Shown here: piece by piece, positions 54,179-62,125 of the stretch
How the letters are laid out: each line of letters starts with the position of its first letter
How positions within the stretch are numbered: position 1 is the stretch's first letter
NCBI RefSeq assembly: GCF_026262625.1
Contig: NZ_SHNN01000005.1
Location: forward strand, 124,001 to 188,000
Source: Candidatus Litorirhabdus singularis
GTDB lineage: Bacteria; Pseudomonadota; Gammaproteobacteria; Pseudomonadales; Halieaceae
Reading direction: 5' to 3'
Length of the DNA stretch: 64,000 nt
Position numbers and translations under genes: made by a program
The notes under the pieces: model-generated
The model's database searches: none
Seen by the model: only the letters and a program-made list of their open reading frames with translations
Told to the model about the DNA's origin: nothing

Positions 54179-54862
54179 TCATCCAAAAAACGTTGGATTG
54201 AAATAGTGACGGCCACTGCGAATATCAAGCATGTAGTCCACCAACTGCTGATAATCCCTATCGCCTCCCACCAGGTCAATGTCGCTGGCGTTTACGATAA
54301 GGAGAGGGGCGCCATCGTAATACAGAAAAAATTCACTGTACACTTCGTTAAGTGACTCCAGGTACTCGCGTGATATGCGTTTTTCATAGCCAATACCACG
54401 ATTCTGTATGCGGCTTAGCAATACGTCCGTAGAGGCCTGCAGATAGATGACCAGGTCTGGGCGCGGTGCATCTATCGTAAGTTGATTATAAATCTTCTCG
54501 TAGAGCTGAAATTCGTCACTGTCCAAGGTAATGCGAGCGAAGAGCGGGTCTTTTTCGATAAGAAAGTCGGCAACGCGCACCGGCTCAAAAATATCGCTTT
54601 GACGCAGATCTTGAATTTGCTGAGCGCGTTGGAACAGGAAGAATAGCTGCGTGGCCAGGGCTGATTGCTTCTGATTCTGATAGAAGCGCTCCAAAAATGG
54701 ATTGTCTTCTGCTTGCTCCAGCAGGGTCTGGTAATTGAAGCTCTCTGCCAGACGTTTGGTGAGCGTGGTCTTTCCCACGCCAATCGGTCCTTCCACGGCG
54801 ATGTAAGCCGGTAAGCTGCGGCCGCGTAAATCGATACCAGGTATTCCGTTCTCAGGCAGCAC
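54179..54862 (-). CDS. deoxynucleoside kinase (dGK/dAK family)
   Basis: A 227-residue P-loop kinase with YIAVEGPIGVGKTTLTKRLAE at residues 19-38, the LLEQAEDNPFLERFY segment typical of deoxyadenosine/deoxyguanosine kinases, and the LSRIQNRGIGYEKRIS lid region. It would phosphorylate deoxyribonucleosides for salvage. The start is GTG 54862, which has a good GGGAGGAACGG upstream and overlaps the end of folK by 11 bases. Insertion of this kinase between folK and panB is seen in some non-Pseudomonas gammaproteobacteria; P. aeruginosa lacks it at this place as far as I recall. Confidence 0.88.
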   Translation of the reverse strand: MLPENGIPGIDLRGRSLPAYIAVEGPIGVGKTTLTKRLAESFNYQTLLEQAEDNPFLERFYQNQKQSALATQLFFLFQRAQQIQDLRQSDIFEPVRVADFLIEKDPLFARITLDSDEFQLYEKIYNQLTIDAPRPDLVIYLQASTDVLLSRIQNRGIGYEKRISREYLESLNEVYSEFFLYYDGAPLLIVNASDIDLVGGDRDYQQLVDYMLDIRSGRHYFNPTFFG

Positions 54863-55349
54863 CCGTTCCTCCCGTTAGTAGTCGCAAACTGTCGCGCGGA
54901 CAGCGTGCTAATAATGACGCAATCGGTGTGCCGCAGGGAAGGGTCAATGTCGGAGAAATATCGTGTAGTGGATACAGGACGAAGTTTCTGTCTTGCAACC
55001 GGGGGTGGGGGATCTCCAGCTGCGCAGTTTGTAAAGTAATAGCGTCATACAGCAGCAGGTCCAGATCCAGGGTGCGAGCTCCCCAGCGCACTTCACGCCG
55101 CCGTCCGTGGCTGTCCTCAATGGCTTGCAATGAGGACAGCAGTGCGTGAGGAGCGAGCGTAGTGTCGATCTGGGTAACTGCGTTAACGTAGTCTGGTTGT
55201 GCTCCTGGACCAACCGCGGCGCTGGTGTATAGGGGGGAGGTGTCTTGAACACTACACCCCGGCAAAGCATCAAGGTCCTGCAGAGCCTGCAGGACCTGCT
55301 GCTGCGGTTTATCCAGATTGCTGCCTAGTGCGATATAGGCACAGCTCAT
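54852..55349 (-). CDS. folK: 6-hydroxymethyl-7,8-dihydropterin pyrophosphokinase
   Basis: FolK (HPPK) transfers pyrophosphate from ATP to 6-hydroxymethyl-dihydropterin in folate synthesis. The 165-residue product has AYIALGSNLDKPQQQVLQAL, TSPLYTSAAVGPGAQPDYVNAV, REVRWGARTLDLDLLLYDA and LEIPHPRLQDRNFVLYPLHDI, which together form the complete active site. Its ATG overlaps the pcnB stop by four bases, so it is coupled to pcnB. Confidence 0.96.
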   Translation of the reverse strand: MSCAYIALGSNLDKPQQQVLQALQDLDALPGCSVQDTSPLYTSAAVGPGAQPDYVNAVTQIDTTLAPHALLSSLQAIEDSHGRRREVRWGARTLDLDLLLYDAITLQTAQLEIPHPRLQDRNFVLYPLHDISPTLTLPCGTPIASLLARCPRDSLRLLTGGTGAA

Positions 55350-56815
55350 TGTGGCTTGCGTGGCCTGCGACGGCGCCGGCGTTTTTTCCGCGGCGCTGCT
55401 TCTGAACCGTTGCTATTGGCGTTGCCACCGTTACCGTTACCGCCATTGCCACTATTTCCGCCGTTACTAGTGTTGCCGCTGCGGTTCCCGGTGTTGCCGC
55501 TATTGCCGTTGCCGATGTTCTCATTATCGTCGAGATCATCGAGATCACCATCTTCCCCGTCCCCGGTGTCGATTGGCATAGCTGGCATGTTTTCCTGAAG
55601 CTCGGTCCAAAACTTGCCGAGTCCATCGAGGTCTTCCCCCGACTCTTCACGCAACAACAGGAAGTCATAGGCAGCGCGAAAGCGGCGGTGTGCGACCAAC
55701 TTGTTGACGTTTTTCCCGCGCCGTTTTTGCAGACGAATCTGGAACTCCCAGATTTCACGCATAGGTTGGGTGAACCGTTTAGGAATGGCGATATGATGCA
55801 TCTGTTCGCCAATAATGGTCTGCGCTGCTTCGTCCAGTGCGCCTAGCGATGAATCACCACCGTCTTCAATCTGTGATTTGAGCTGCACGGTAGGCGGCCA
55901 TAGCAGCGCCGCCAAGATAAACGCGGGCGTAACAGGTTTGTCCTCAGCAATGCGCGCATCGGTGCTGCGCATGGCGGCTTCAATGAGTCTGCCCGCATTT
56001 TCTGTCTCTTCCAGTGCGGTGGCAGTGGCGGGGAACAGGTGTTCTAACAGGTTGTACTCGCACAGTAGTCTGAACGTGGGTAGCGCGTAACCGGCCATAA
56101 ACAGCTTGAGCATTTCGTCAAATAGACGCGCGGCGGGAATGGCTTCGAGCATGTAGCCCAGATCCGCAATCGGTTCTTCCGTTGTGCTCTCAATGGTGAA
56201 ACCCATTTTGGCGGCAAAGCGAATTGCACGCAGCATCCGCACGGGGTCTTCCCGGTAGCGCTTTTCAGGATTGCCGATAATGCGTATTTGGCGGTTTTTC
56301 AGGTCTTCTAATCCATCTACATAATCGAATACGCAAAAATCGTCGCTGCTGTAATACAGCGCATTGATGGTGAAATCGCGGCGGATGGCGTCTTCTTCCA
56401 AACTGCCGTAGACGTTGTCGCGCAGCAGCATACCGCTGGAGTCCTGCTTCGAGTGCTTCTCAGGTCTGTCGCTGGGCGCATCGCTATCGGGGTCATCATG
56501 GGCGCCGCGAAAGGTGGTGACTTCAATGATCTCGCGACCAAAGCGCACGTGCACAATTTTAAAACGACGGCCAATGATGCGCGAGTTGCGAAACGCAGCG
56601 TGCACCTGTTCTGGCGTTGCGTTGGTAGCCACGTCAAAGTCTTTAGGGCGCCCGCCCAGCATTAGGTCGCGCACGGCGCCACCGACAAGATAAGCCTCAA
56701 AGTCCTGGCTACGTAGCCTGGACATGACTTTCAAAGCGCTCTCGGAAATATTCTTCCTGGAAACAGGGTGGCCGTCCCGGGGAATTCGGGTCACGTCCTC
56801 AGTTACTGATGTCAT
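55346..56815 (-). CDS. pcnB: poly(A) polymerase I with Gly/Asn-rich basic tail
   Basis: PcnB adds 3' poly(A) tails that mark RNA for decay. The nucleotidyltransferase head has YLVGGAVRDLMLGGRPKDFDVATNATPEQV with the DxD carboxylates, RRFKIVHVRFG, and the DGLEDLKNRQIRIIGNPEKRYREDPVRMLRAIRFAAKMGF block, followed by the helical neck and body. The last 75 residues are unusual: an acidic stretch, about 40 residues almost only Gly, Asn and Ser, then a run of Arg and Lys (KKRRRRRRPRK). Many PcnB proteins end in a basic tail, but the Gly/Asn spacer is not typical. The nearest GAAGGAG is 15 bases before the ATG, rather far. It lies downstream of the CrcZ-like RNA and upstream of folK. Confidence 0.94.
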   Translation of the reverse strand: MTSVTEDVTRIPRDGHPVSRKNISESALKVMSRLRSQDFEAYLVGGAVRDLMLGGRPKDFDVATNATPEQVHAAFRNSRIIGRRFKIVHVRFGREIIEVTTFRGAHDDPDSDAPSDRPEKHSKQDSSGMLLRDNVYGSLEEDAIRRDFTINALYYSSDDFCVFDYVDGLEDLKNRQIRIIGNPEKRYREDPVRMLRAIRFAAKMGFTIESTTEEPIADLGYMLEAIPAARLFDEMLKLFMAGYALPTFRLLCEYNLLEHLFPATATALEETENAGRLIEAAMRSTDARIAEDKPVTPAFILAALLWPPTVQLKSQIEDGGDSSLGALDEAAQTIIGEQMHHIAIPKRFTQPMREIWEFQIRLQKRRGKNVNKLVAHRRFRAAYDFLLLREESGEDLDGLGKFWTELQENMPAMPIDTGDGEDGDLDDLDDNENIGNGNSGNTGNRSGNTSNGGNSGNGGNGNGGNANSNGSEAAPRKKRRRRRRPRKPQ

Positions 56816-56873
56816 GTTTAGCTTAGTCGGCTCCTTCGAGGGGAACGCAGTCTACCATAAGGAAATGATGACA

Positions 56874-56902
56874 GGGAAAACTAGGTTTTCCCCATCCAGG
56901 TC
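56874..56902 (-). repeat. hairpin module, copy 2, in the CrcZ-like RNA
   Basis: In RNA sense GACCTGGATGGGGAA is followed by a hairpin GGGAAAAC-CTA-GTTTTCCC (stem 56874-56881 and 56885-56892). The 15-base TTCCCCATCCAGGTC on the plus strand (56888-56902) is identical to 57189-57203. It is the probable 3' end of the RNA. Confidence 0.75.
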
Positions 56903-57173
56903 TCTATATACAGAGTCTTATTTTTATTTCTAGGTTAGTTATTATTATTGTTCCACTTATGAAAGCACGTTGTCGTTGCATTTGGAAACTTATTTTTAAA
57001 TCATATGGTCAAAAAACGTGAATCATATGAATCTGTAGCAATATCTCGAACTCGTTATCGCACGCACTACGTTTACGGGCAGCGTGTGCAGTGTTAACAC
57101 ACTGGAAAAGGTATCGGGCAAGGCCCAAAGGCGTGACGGTAAGTTCTTGGCACTAAAAGGAAGAATGGAACGA

Positions 57174-57203
57174 GGGGAAAACAGTGTCTTCCCCATCCAG
57201 GTC
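57174..57203 (-). repeat. hairpin module, copy 1, in the CrcZ-like RNA
   Basis: In RNA sense GACCTGGATGGGGAA leads into a 9-bp hairpin (57174-57182 with 57186-57194, one G-U pair, three-base loop). It shares 15 identical bases with copy 2 and, like it, follows two A-rich motifs. Confidence 0.75.
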
Positions 57204-57270
57204 CATAGTTAGATTTCTTATTATTATTGCGGCAGATTCTTATTTTTATTGTTGTAGCCGACTAGGGTAT

Positions 57271-57286
57271 AGCATAAGTCGTGCCA
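57271..57286 (-). promoter_or_regulatory. sigma-54 promoter of the CrcZ-like RNA
   Basis: On the minus strand the sequence is TGGCACGACTTATGCT. It matches the -24/-12 consensus TGGCACG-rNNN-TTGCW at all positions but one, with GG and GC ten bases apart. The predicted start is near 57260. It is about 80 bases downstream of the cbrB stop, and CbrB is itself a sigma-54 activator. Confidence 0.85.
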
Positions 57287-57356
57287 ACTATAACAATATT
57301 GTTAAAAATCAGACACTTATGAATTTTGTCGTGCCGGCCAACACTGCTACAAAGGG

Positions 57357-57415
57357 GGTAACGTTACCGATTTACCCCACTTTTTGTAACTTTGCCCCGC
57401 TTGGGTAACGTTACT
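57357..57415 (-). promoter_or_regulatory. predicted CbrB enhancer (UAS) overlapping the cbrB 3' end
   Basis: Two perfect palindromes GTAACGTTAC lie at 57358-57367 (extended to GGTAACGTTACC) and 57405-57414, with a further GTAAC half site at 57386-57390. They are about 70-145 bases upstream of the sigma-54 promoter, the normal distance for an enhancer. GTTAC/GTAAC half sites resemble the CbrB recognition sequence reported for pseudomonads as I recall it. The second palindrome is inside the cbrB coding sequence and the first covers its stop codon. Confidence 0.7.
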
Positions 57416-58857
57416 TTTGCACTGTTTTTTGCATCGGTAGTATCGTTCTCAGACCAGTTCTTGCTGTTGCCGCGCTGTCGCGGCATACCGAAGCGCTGGC
57501 GTCTTTCCCATAGGCACTTGCGACTGACCCCGAGCTTTTGCGCCAGCTCGGTTTCGCTCATAGAGTCTTGGTGCTCAAGTACAAAGCGTTGAAAGTAATC
57601 TTCCAGTGAGAGATCTTCCGGCGGATCGTAGCTGGTGACGCGGCTCTGCTTCTCTGTCCCGGCATTGCCGCGACCACGGATCTGGGAGACTTGCACCAGC
57701 TCAAGATCAATGCCCAGTAGCTCATTGTCTATTTCATCGCCGTCACAGAGGATCACTGCACGTTCTACTGCATTTTCCATTTCACGAATGTTGCCGGGCC
57801 AGGTATAGGTGGTAATAGCCTGGATAGCTTTGGGCGAAAAACGAAAGCTCTTGCGGTTCAGTTTACGGGCCGTTCGCTCCAGCAGGTATTCAGCCAGCTC
57901 CAGTATATCCTTGCCGCGCTCGCGCAAGGCCGGCAGGCGCAAGCGCATTACGTTGATGCGGTAGTATAAATCCTGTCGAAAACGGCCGTCGTTTGCCAAT
58001 TGCTGTAGGTCGCGGTGGGTAGCACAGATCAGGCGCACATTGACCTTGCGTGAATCCACCGAACCAATCCTTCGGATCTCACCTTCCTGAATAAAACGCA
58101 GTAGGCGGGCCTGAGCCTCGACGGGCAGCTCTCCAATTTCATCCAGGAAGAGCGTGCCGCCATCAGCGGCTTCAATAAGACCAGTGCGGTTGGCGTGGGC
58201 ACCGGTAAAGGCGCCGCGCTCGTAGCCGAACAGCTCTGATTCTATAAGTGTTTCAGGTATGGCGGCGCAGTTCACTGAGATTAATGGCTCATTGCGACGC
58301 TTGCTCTGCAGATGCACGGTGCGAGCGACCAGCTCTTTACCGGTGCCAGTCTCACCCAGCACTAGTGCGGTAGAGTCAGTCGGTGCCACTTTGCGAATAT
58401 GTTCGTACAGCGTCACCATTTCCGCACAACTACCGACAAACCCTTCCGCCTGGGCGGCATTAACGACAGCCATATTTCTTTTTTCGCTGGCACTATCGAT
58501 GGCTGCGGGGCGCTCGGCAATGATGCGCTGTACTGCAGTCACCATGTCACCGTGGTCGAAGGGTTTGGCAATGTAATCAACGGCGCCCATGCGCATTGAG
58601 TCGACTGCCGATCGCAGGCTGGCATAGCTGGTCATGATCAAAACTGGAGTAGTCCCGGCTTTCTTTATCAGGTCGGTTCCGGGCGCGCCAGGCAGGCGCA
58701 GGTCACTGATGATCAGGTCGAAGTCGCTGAGCGTGAAATTGGACTCTGCCTCTTGTACCGAGGCGGCTTCGGCTATTTCGTAGTGGCTGCGTTCGAGCAA
58801 ACGGCGCAGTGCCGTGCGAATGACTGACTCATCTTCTACCACCAGTATTTGTTGCAT
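57364..58857 (-). CDS. cbrB: sigma-54-dependent response regulator CbrB
   Basis: CbrB is the NtrC-family regulator of the CbrAB two-component system, which controls carbon and nitrogen use and drives crcZ. The ATG at 58857 gives a receiver domain starting MQQILVVEDES; a further 14 upstream codons are not family-like. The receiver has its phosphorylation site at Asp52 (SDLRLPG). The AAA+ domain shows GETGTGKE, the sigma-54 contact loop GAFTGA, and LFLDEIGELP. The C-terminal Fis-type helix-turn-helix is LAQKLGVSRKCLWERRQRFG. The product has 497 residues. It follows cbrA by 80 bases on the same strand. Its 3' end contains the predicted enhancer for the RNA gene downstream. Confidence 0.95.
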   Translation of the reverse strand: MQQILVVEDESVIRTALRRLLERSHYEIAEAASVQEAESNFTLSDFDLIISDLRLPGAPGTDLIKKAGTTPVLIMTSYASLRSAVDSMRMGAVDYIAKPFDHGDMVTAVQRIIAERPAAIDSASEKRNMAVVNAAQAEGFVGSCAEMVTLYEHIRKVAPTDSTALVLGETGTGKELVARTVHLQSKRRNEPLISVNCAAIPETLIESELFGYERGAFTGAHANRTGLIEAADGGTLFLDEIGELPVEAQARLLRFIQEGEIRRIGSVDSRKVNVRLICATHRDLQQLANDGRFRQDLYYRINVMRLRLPALRERGKDILELAEYLLERTARKLNRKSFRFSPKAIQAITTYTWPGNIREMENAVERAVILCDGDEIDNELLGIDLELVQVSQIRGRGNAGTEKQSRVTSYDPPEDLSLEDYFQRFVLEHQDSMSETELAQKLGVSRKCLWERRQRFGMPRQRGNSKNWSENDTTDAKNSAKVTLPKRGKVTKSGVNR

Positions 58858-58937
58858 AGAATTACCTGAAAAGACGCTTAGTGTTACCCAAGGCCCCAAA
58901 ATAGCCTTTTCACACCGGTTTTTCCAGTGTAATAAGG

Positions 58938-61900
58938 TTACAAATACTCCTCTTGGTACTCAGCAATCGATAAATTCAGAGTCACGCAGGTGCCGCTGTA
59001 GCCGTCTTCCAGGGGGCTATCCAGTTGGATGTGGCCGTTGAGGTCTTCCATGATGCTATAAACCAGTGACAGCCCCAGACCGGTTCCTTGGCCTGGATCC
59101 TTGGTGGTGAAGAACGGTTCAAACACTTGCTTTAGATCCTGCTCGCTAATGCCGCTGCCATGGTCAGTTACCGTGCAGGTGACCTGTTGCTCACGGCTGG
59201 TACTATCAATGACCACCAAGCCTTTTTCAGAGCTGGCATCGCGGGCGTTGCCAAGTAGATTCACAAAAACCTGCAGCAGTTTCTGGCTGTCTCCTAGTAC
59301 TAACTGCTCGCGATCTACAAGATTGCTGAACTGCACCGGCTTGGCGCTCAAGTCCAATTCCAGCAGGTGAACTGCCTCATCCACGCAATCGGCAAGGTTT
59401 AACGGCAGCATGCGGGTGGGGGCGTTGCCGCGGGAGCCGGATCCGACATGAGAAAAGTTGACCAGAGACTCGACAATGCGCGTCACGCGGTCGGTTTGAG
59501 TGAGTATTTCTGCCGCTGTTTCCTGCACAGCATTCACATCTTCTTCATACTCAAGGTTCTGTGCCAGACAGGCAATGGCGGTGATCGGGTTCCCCACTTC
59601 GTGGGCGATGCCAGCGGCCAGGCGCCCAATGGAGGCTAGCCGCTCACTGTGGAGCAGTTCCTGCTCCAGAATGCGGTTGTCAGTGGTATCTTCCACCACT
59701 ATCACACGGTCTTCACTGGCGCGTGATGAGGAATCGACATTGGCTTTGTGCAGGCTGATCCAGCGACTGCCAGGAAATTGTATATTTTCAGCCGTATTTT
59801 CTACCGCAATACTGTGGGTGGTCTCCCGGTCCGAGCTGACAAAATGTCCCAACACCTCGCTCCACTGAGGATTCAGTGCTGACAGATATGAGCCTACCAC
59901 CCCGTCGGCACTGCTGTCGGTTATGCGCTCCATAAACTCGTTCCACATCAGAACTTCACCATCGTGGCCGAGCGAGAAAACGCCCACAGGCAGGTCCTGA
60001 AGCAGGTCACGATGATAGCGGCGCAGGTTATCCAGGTCTGCTGCCAGCCCACCCATGGGCACCCGCGATGTATCCAGGAATCGTTCGATCAGATTTATGT
60101 CTTCGCTATCGGCGGGGGAGTCCGACTCAAACGGGATGCAACGCTGAATAATCTGGTGGGCGACATTAGGGCCGAGCATGCCTGACAGATTGGCGCCTAG
60201 TCGCGAGCGCAGTTGTCGTAACGCATAGGGCCGCGATTCCAATTCGCTCAGCTGCAGTTCCCGCAGCGCCTGCAATACTTCCTGACGCGCGCTGTCTGCG
60301 CCCAGTTCTTTCGCCAGCGAGTTGGCAAATTGCTCAGGGGTGTTCAACGTCAGGGTGCGCCGCGCGGGTCGGTTAAGGTCGTCGGTAGAACACATTTCGG
60401 CGGCTTCGCGCTCCCCTGCGCTAGTGTGGGTGAATAGTGATACCAGCAGAAATAGCGTGGTATTAACGACCAACGAAAACACGGTGGCTGCGCTACGAGC
60501 ACTATCATCCACGCCTAGCCAGTGCAGATGCAGATAACGAAAAAAATCTGTTTCAGCGGGGCTAATCAGCGGCAACAGGAGGGCGAAAAACCAAATCAGA
60601 TAGCCGCCAATCAGACCCATCAAAAGACCTTTGCGGTTAGCACCGGGCCAGTAAATGGTAGCGAGAATTCCGGGCAGCAATTGCAGGGTGCCGATGAACG
60701 CGACCATGCCCAAATCGACCAGCGATCCGCGGTTGGCCAATGCCCAGTAGAATAGATAACCGCCCATTATAATGAGGCAAATGAGCAATCTGCGGAGCCA
60801 GTTCAGTTGCGCATGCATTCCATGGCCGGCGTCAAGGTGATGACCACGGGTCAGCATTTGCAGCGGCAGCACGAGGTGATTGAGGCACATATTAGCCAGC
60901 GCCAGAGTGCTGACGATGATGACGCCACTGGCCGCGGCTAGGCCGCTCACGAAAGCAATCAGGCTTAGTGGCACAGAGCCTGTGCCCAGCCCAACTTGCA
61001 GCGCACTGTAAGCCACCGGAGCATCGCTGCCGAGTTTTAGCGCTGCCCAGGTGATGGGTAGTATCGGCAGGCTTAACAGAAGCAGATACAGTGGTACCCC
61101 CCAGCTGGCGGCTTTAAGAGCGCCGCGCGGGGGCGAGCCTGCAAACAGCAGATGAAACATATGCGGCATGGCAACAGCGCCAGCGAAGAAAGTTAGTAGC
61201 AGGGCGCGTGAAGAATCTTGCCGTGGAGGTACATTCAATAGCTGGCCTATCTGAGGGTTTTCTGCGAGCCACGTCTCAAGTCCCCCGAAACCCCCGAACA
61301 CGACAAAGAGCGCCCCGGCCCCCACACACAGCAGTGCCGCAAGTTTCACCAGTCCCTCGAAGGCGAGTGCGCCCACCAGACCGTCTCCTCGTGAGTTCGA
61401 CTGTTGCAGTCGCGTACCAAAGTACAACGTAAATCCCAGGAGTCCGACACAGAACATGATGGCTAGTGGGCTCTGCTGCAATGTGGTCGGCGTCAATGTC
61501 TGTCCGCGCAGCAGCTGGGCGCTATCGGCCACGGCTTGAATTTGCAATGCCAGCAGCGGTAGCAGCGAAAACAGTAGGGCCACAGTGACCGCCGTGCCGA
61601 CCCAGGGGTGGCGGAAGCGGAAGCTGAGCAGGTCAGCCAATGAGTTGAGCTGGTAAAGCGTGCAGATTCGCTTCAACGGCGCTAATAACAGCGGCGAAAA
61701 GGCGAACATAACCACCACGCCAACATAGTAGGCGAAGAAGCTATAGCCGAAGTTGAAGGCCAGTTCGCTGGCACCGTATACGCCCAGTACGCCACTGAAA
61801 ACGCCCAGTGAGAGTACATAAACCAGAGGGTGATTGATGATCCAGTCGGGCACCATGCGCCGTTCTATGCTCAGACCGACCCCGAACAGAATAATCAGGT

Positions 61901-61943
61901 AGGACAGCACCAAGGTCCATAGCGGTGCGCCGGCCAGTGTCAT
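58938..61943 (-). CDS. cbrA: CbrA sensor: SSS-type transporter fused to histidine kinase
   Basis: A 1001-residue inner-membrane protein. About residues 1-500 carry 13 or so transmembrane helices of the sodium/solute symporter (SSS) family, which in P. putida CbrA has been linked to histidine uptake. A linker follows, then a PAS domain (LPVGVFSLGHDGEVLMWNEFM), the HisKA box AAGIAHEVGNPITAI with phospho-acceptor His781, and the HATPase domain with LLGNARDA, DHGSGIS and GTGLGLSLV. ATG 61943 is chosen because it overlaps the stop of the small upstream ORF as ATGA; a GTG five codons earlier is less likely. It is the partner of CbrB. Confidence 0.95.
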   Translation of the reverse strand: MTLAGAPLWTLVLSYLIILFGVGLSIERRMVPDWIINHPLVYVLSLGVFSGVLGVYGASELAFNFGYSFFAYYVGVVVMFAFSPLLLAPLKRICTLYQLNSLADLLSFRFRHPWVGTAVTVALLFSLLPLLALQIQAVADSAQLLRGQTLTPTTLQQSPLAIMFCVGLLGFTLYFGTRLQQSNSRGDGLVGALAFEGLVKLAALLCVGAGALFVVFGGFGGLETWLAENPQIGQLLNVPPRQDSSRALLLTFFAGAVAMPHMFHLLFAGSPPRGALKAASWGVPLYLLLLSLPILPITWAALKLGSDAPVAYSALQVGLGTGSVPLSLIAFVSGLAAASGVIIVSTLALANMCLNHLVLPLQMLTRGHHLDAGHGMHAQLNWLRRLLICLIIMGGYLFYWALANRGSLVDLGMVAFIGTLQLLPGILATIYWPGANRKGLLMGLIGGYLIWFFALLLPLISPAETDFFRYLHLHWLGVDDSARSAATVFSLVVNTTLFLLVSLFTHTSAGEREAAEMCSTDDLNRPARRTLTLNTPEQFANSLAKELGADSARQEVLQALRELQLSELESRPYALRQLRSRLGANLSGMLGPNVAHQIIQRCIPFESDSPADSEDINLIERFLDTSRVPMGGLAADLDNLRRYHRDLLQDLPVGVFSLGHDGEVLMWNEFMERITDSSADGVVGSYLSALNPQWSEVLGHFVSSDRETTHSIAVENTAENIQFPGSRWISLHKANVDSSSRASEDRVIVVEDTTDNRILEQELLHSERLASIGRLAAGIAHEVGNPITAIACLAQNLEYEEDVNAVQETAAEILTQTDRVTRIVESLVNFSHVGSGSRGNAPTRMLPLNLADCVDEAVHLLELDLSAKPVQFSNLVDREQLVLGDSQKLLQVFVNLLGNARDASSEKGLVVIDSTSREQQVTCTVTDHGSGISEQDLKQVFEPFFTTKDPGQGTGLGLSLVYSIMEDLNGHIQLDSPLEDGYSGTCVTLNLSIAEYQEEYL

Positions 61944-62113
61944 TGACGACCCTGCCACCAGCGCTGGTTAAGATACGCCAGCAGTATGACCAGGGCCCAC
62001 ATTAGATAGGGCCTGTACCAGGCCTCGGGACCTTGAATAATCCAACCCTGCGCGGCGGGAAAGAACACCAGCGCGATCCCGAGAATCATGAGCATTGAGC
62101 GATTGATATACAT
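61940..62113 (-). CDS. cbrX: 57-residue small membrane protein, CbrX-like
   Basis: The ATG at 62113 opens a 57-codon frame encoding MYINRSMLMILGIALVFFPA and so on, with two hydrophobic helices (about residues 6-21 and 34-48) separated by a short loop, ending RWWQGRQ. The stop TGA overlaps the cbrA ATG (ATGA), so it can couple translation of cbrA. In Pseudomonas an equally small ORF lies between gluQ and cbrA and has been named cbrX. The position, size and coupling agree, although I cannot align the sequences here. The function is not established; it may aid CbrA expression or membrane folding. Confidence 0.8.
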   Translation of the reverse strand: MYINRSMLMILGIALVFFPAAQGWIIQGPEAWYRPYLMWALVILLAYLNQRWWQGRQ

Positions 62114-62125
62114 GGGGCGATAGTA

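Larger units (their letters stand above)
56870..57260 (-). ncRNA. crcZ: predicted CrcZ-like Hfq/Crc-titrating small RNA
   Basis: This is the only gene-free gap over 500 bases, and it lies between cbrB and pcnB exactly where Pseudomonas encodes CrcZ. A near-perfect sigma-54 promoter at 57271-57286 predicts a start near 57260 and a transcript of about 390 nt, close to the 407 nt reported for P. aeruginosa CrcZ. The RNA carries five A-rich sites of the type bound by Hfq with Crc: CAACAATAAAAATAA (57240-57254), CAATAATAATAA (57218-57229), an AAAAATAAG near 56990, AACAATAATAATAA (56939-56952) and GAAATAAAAATAA (56918-56930). Two GGGGAA hairpins end each half. The 3' end is inferred from the second hairpin (56874-56892), which is not followed by a clear U run, so the end is uncertain. 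No protein frame is credible here. Confidence 0.8.
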
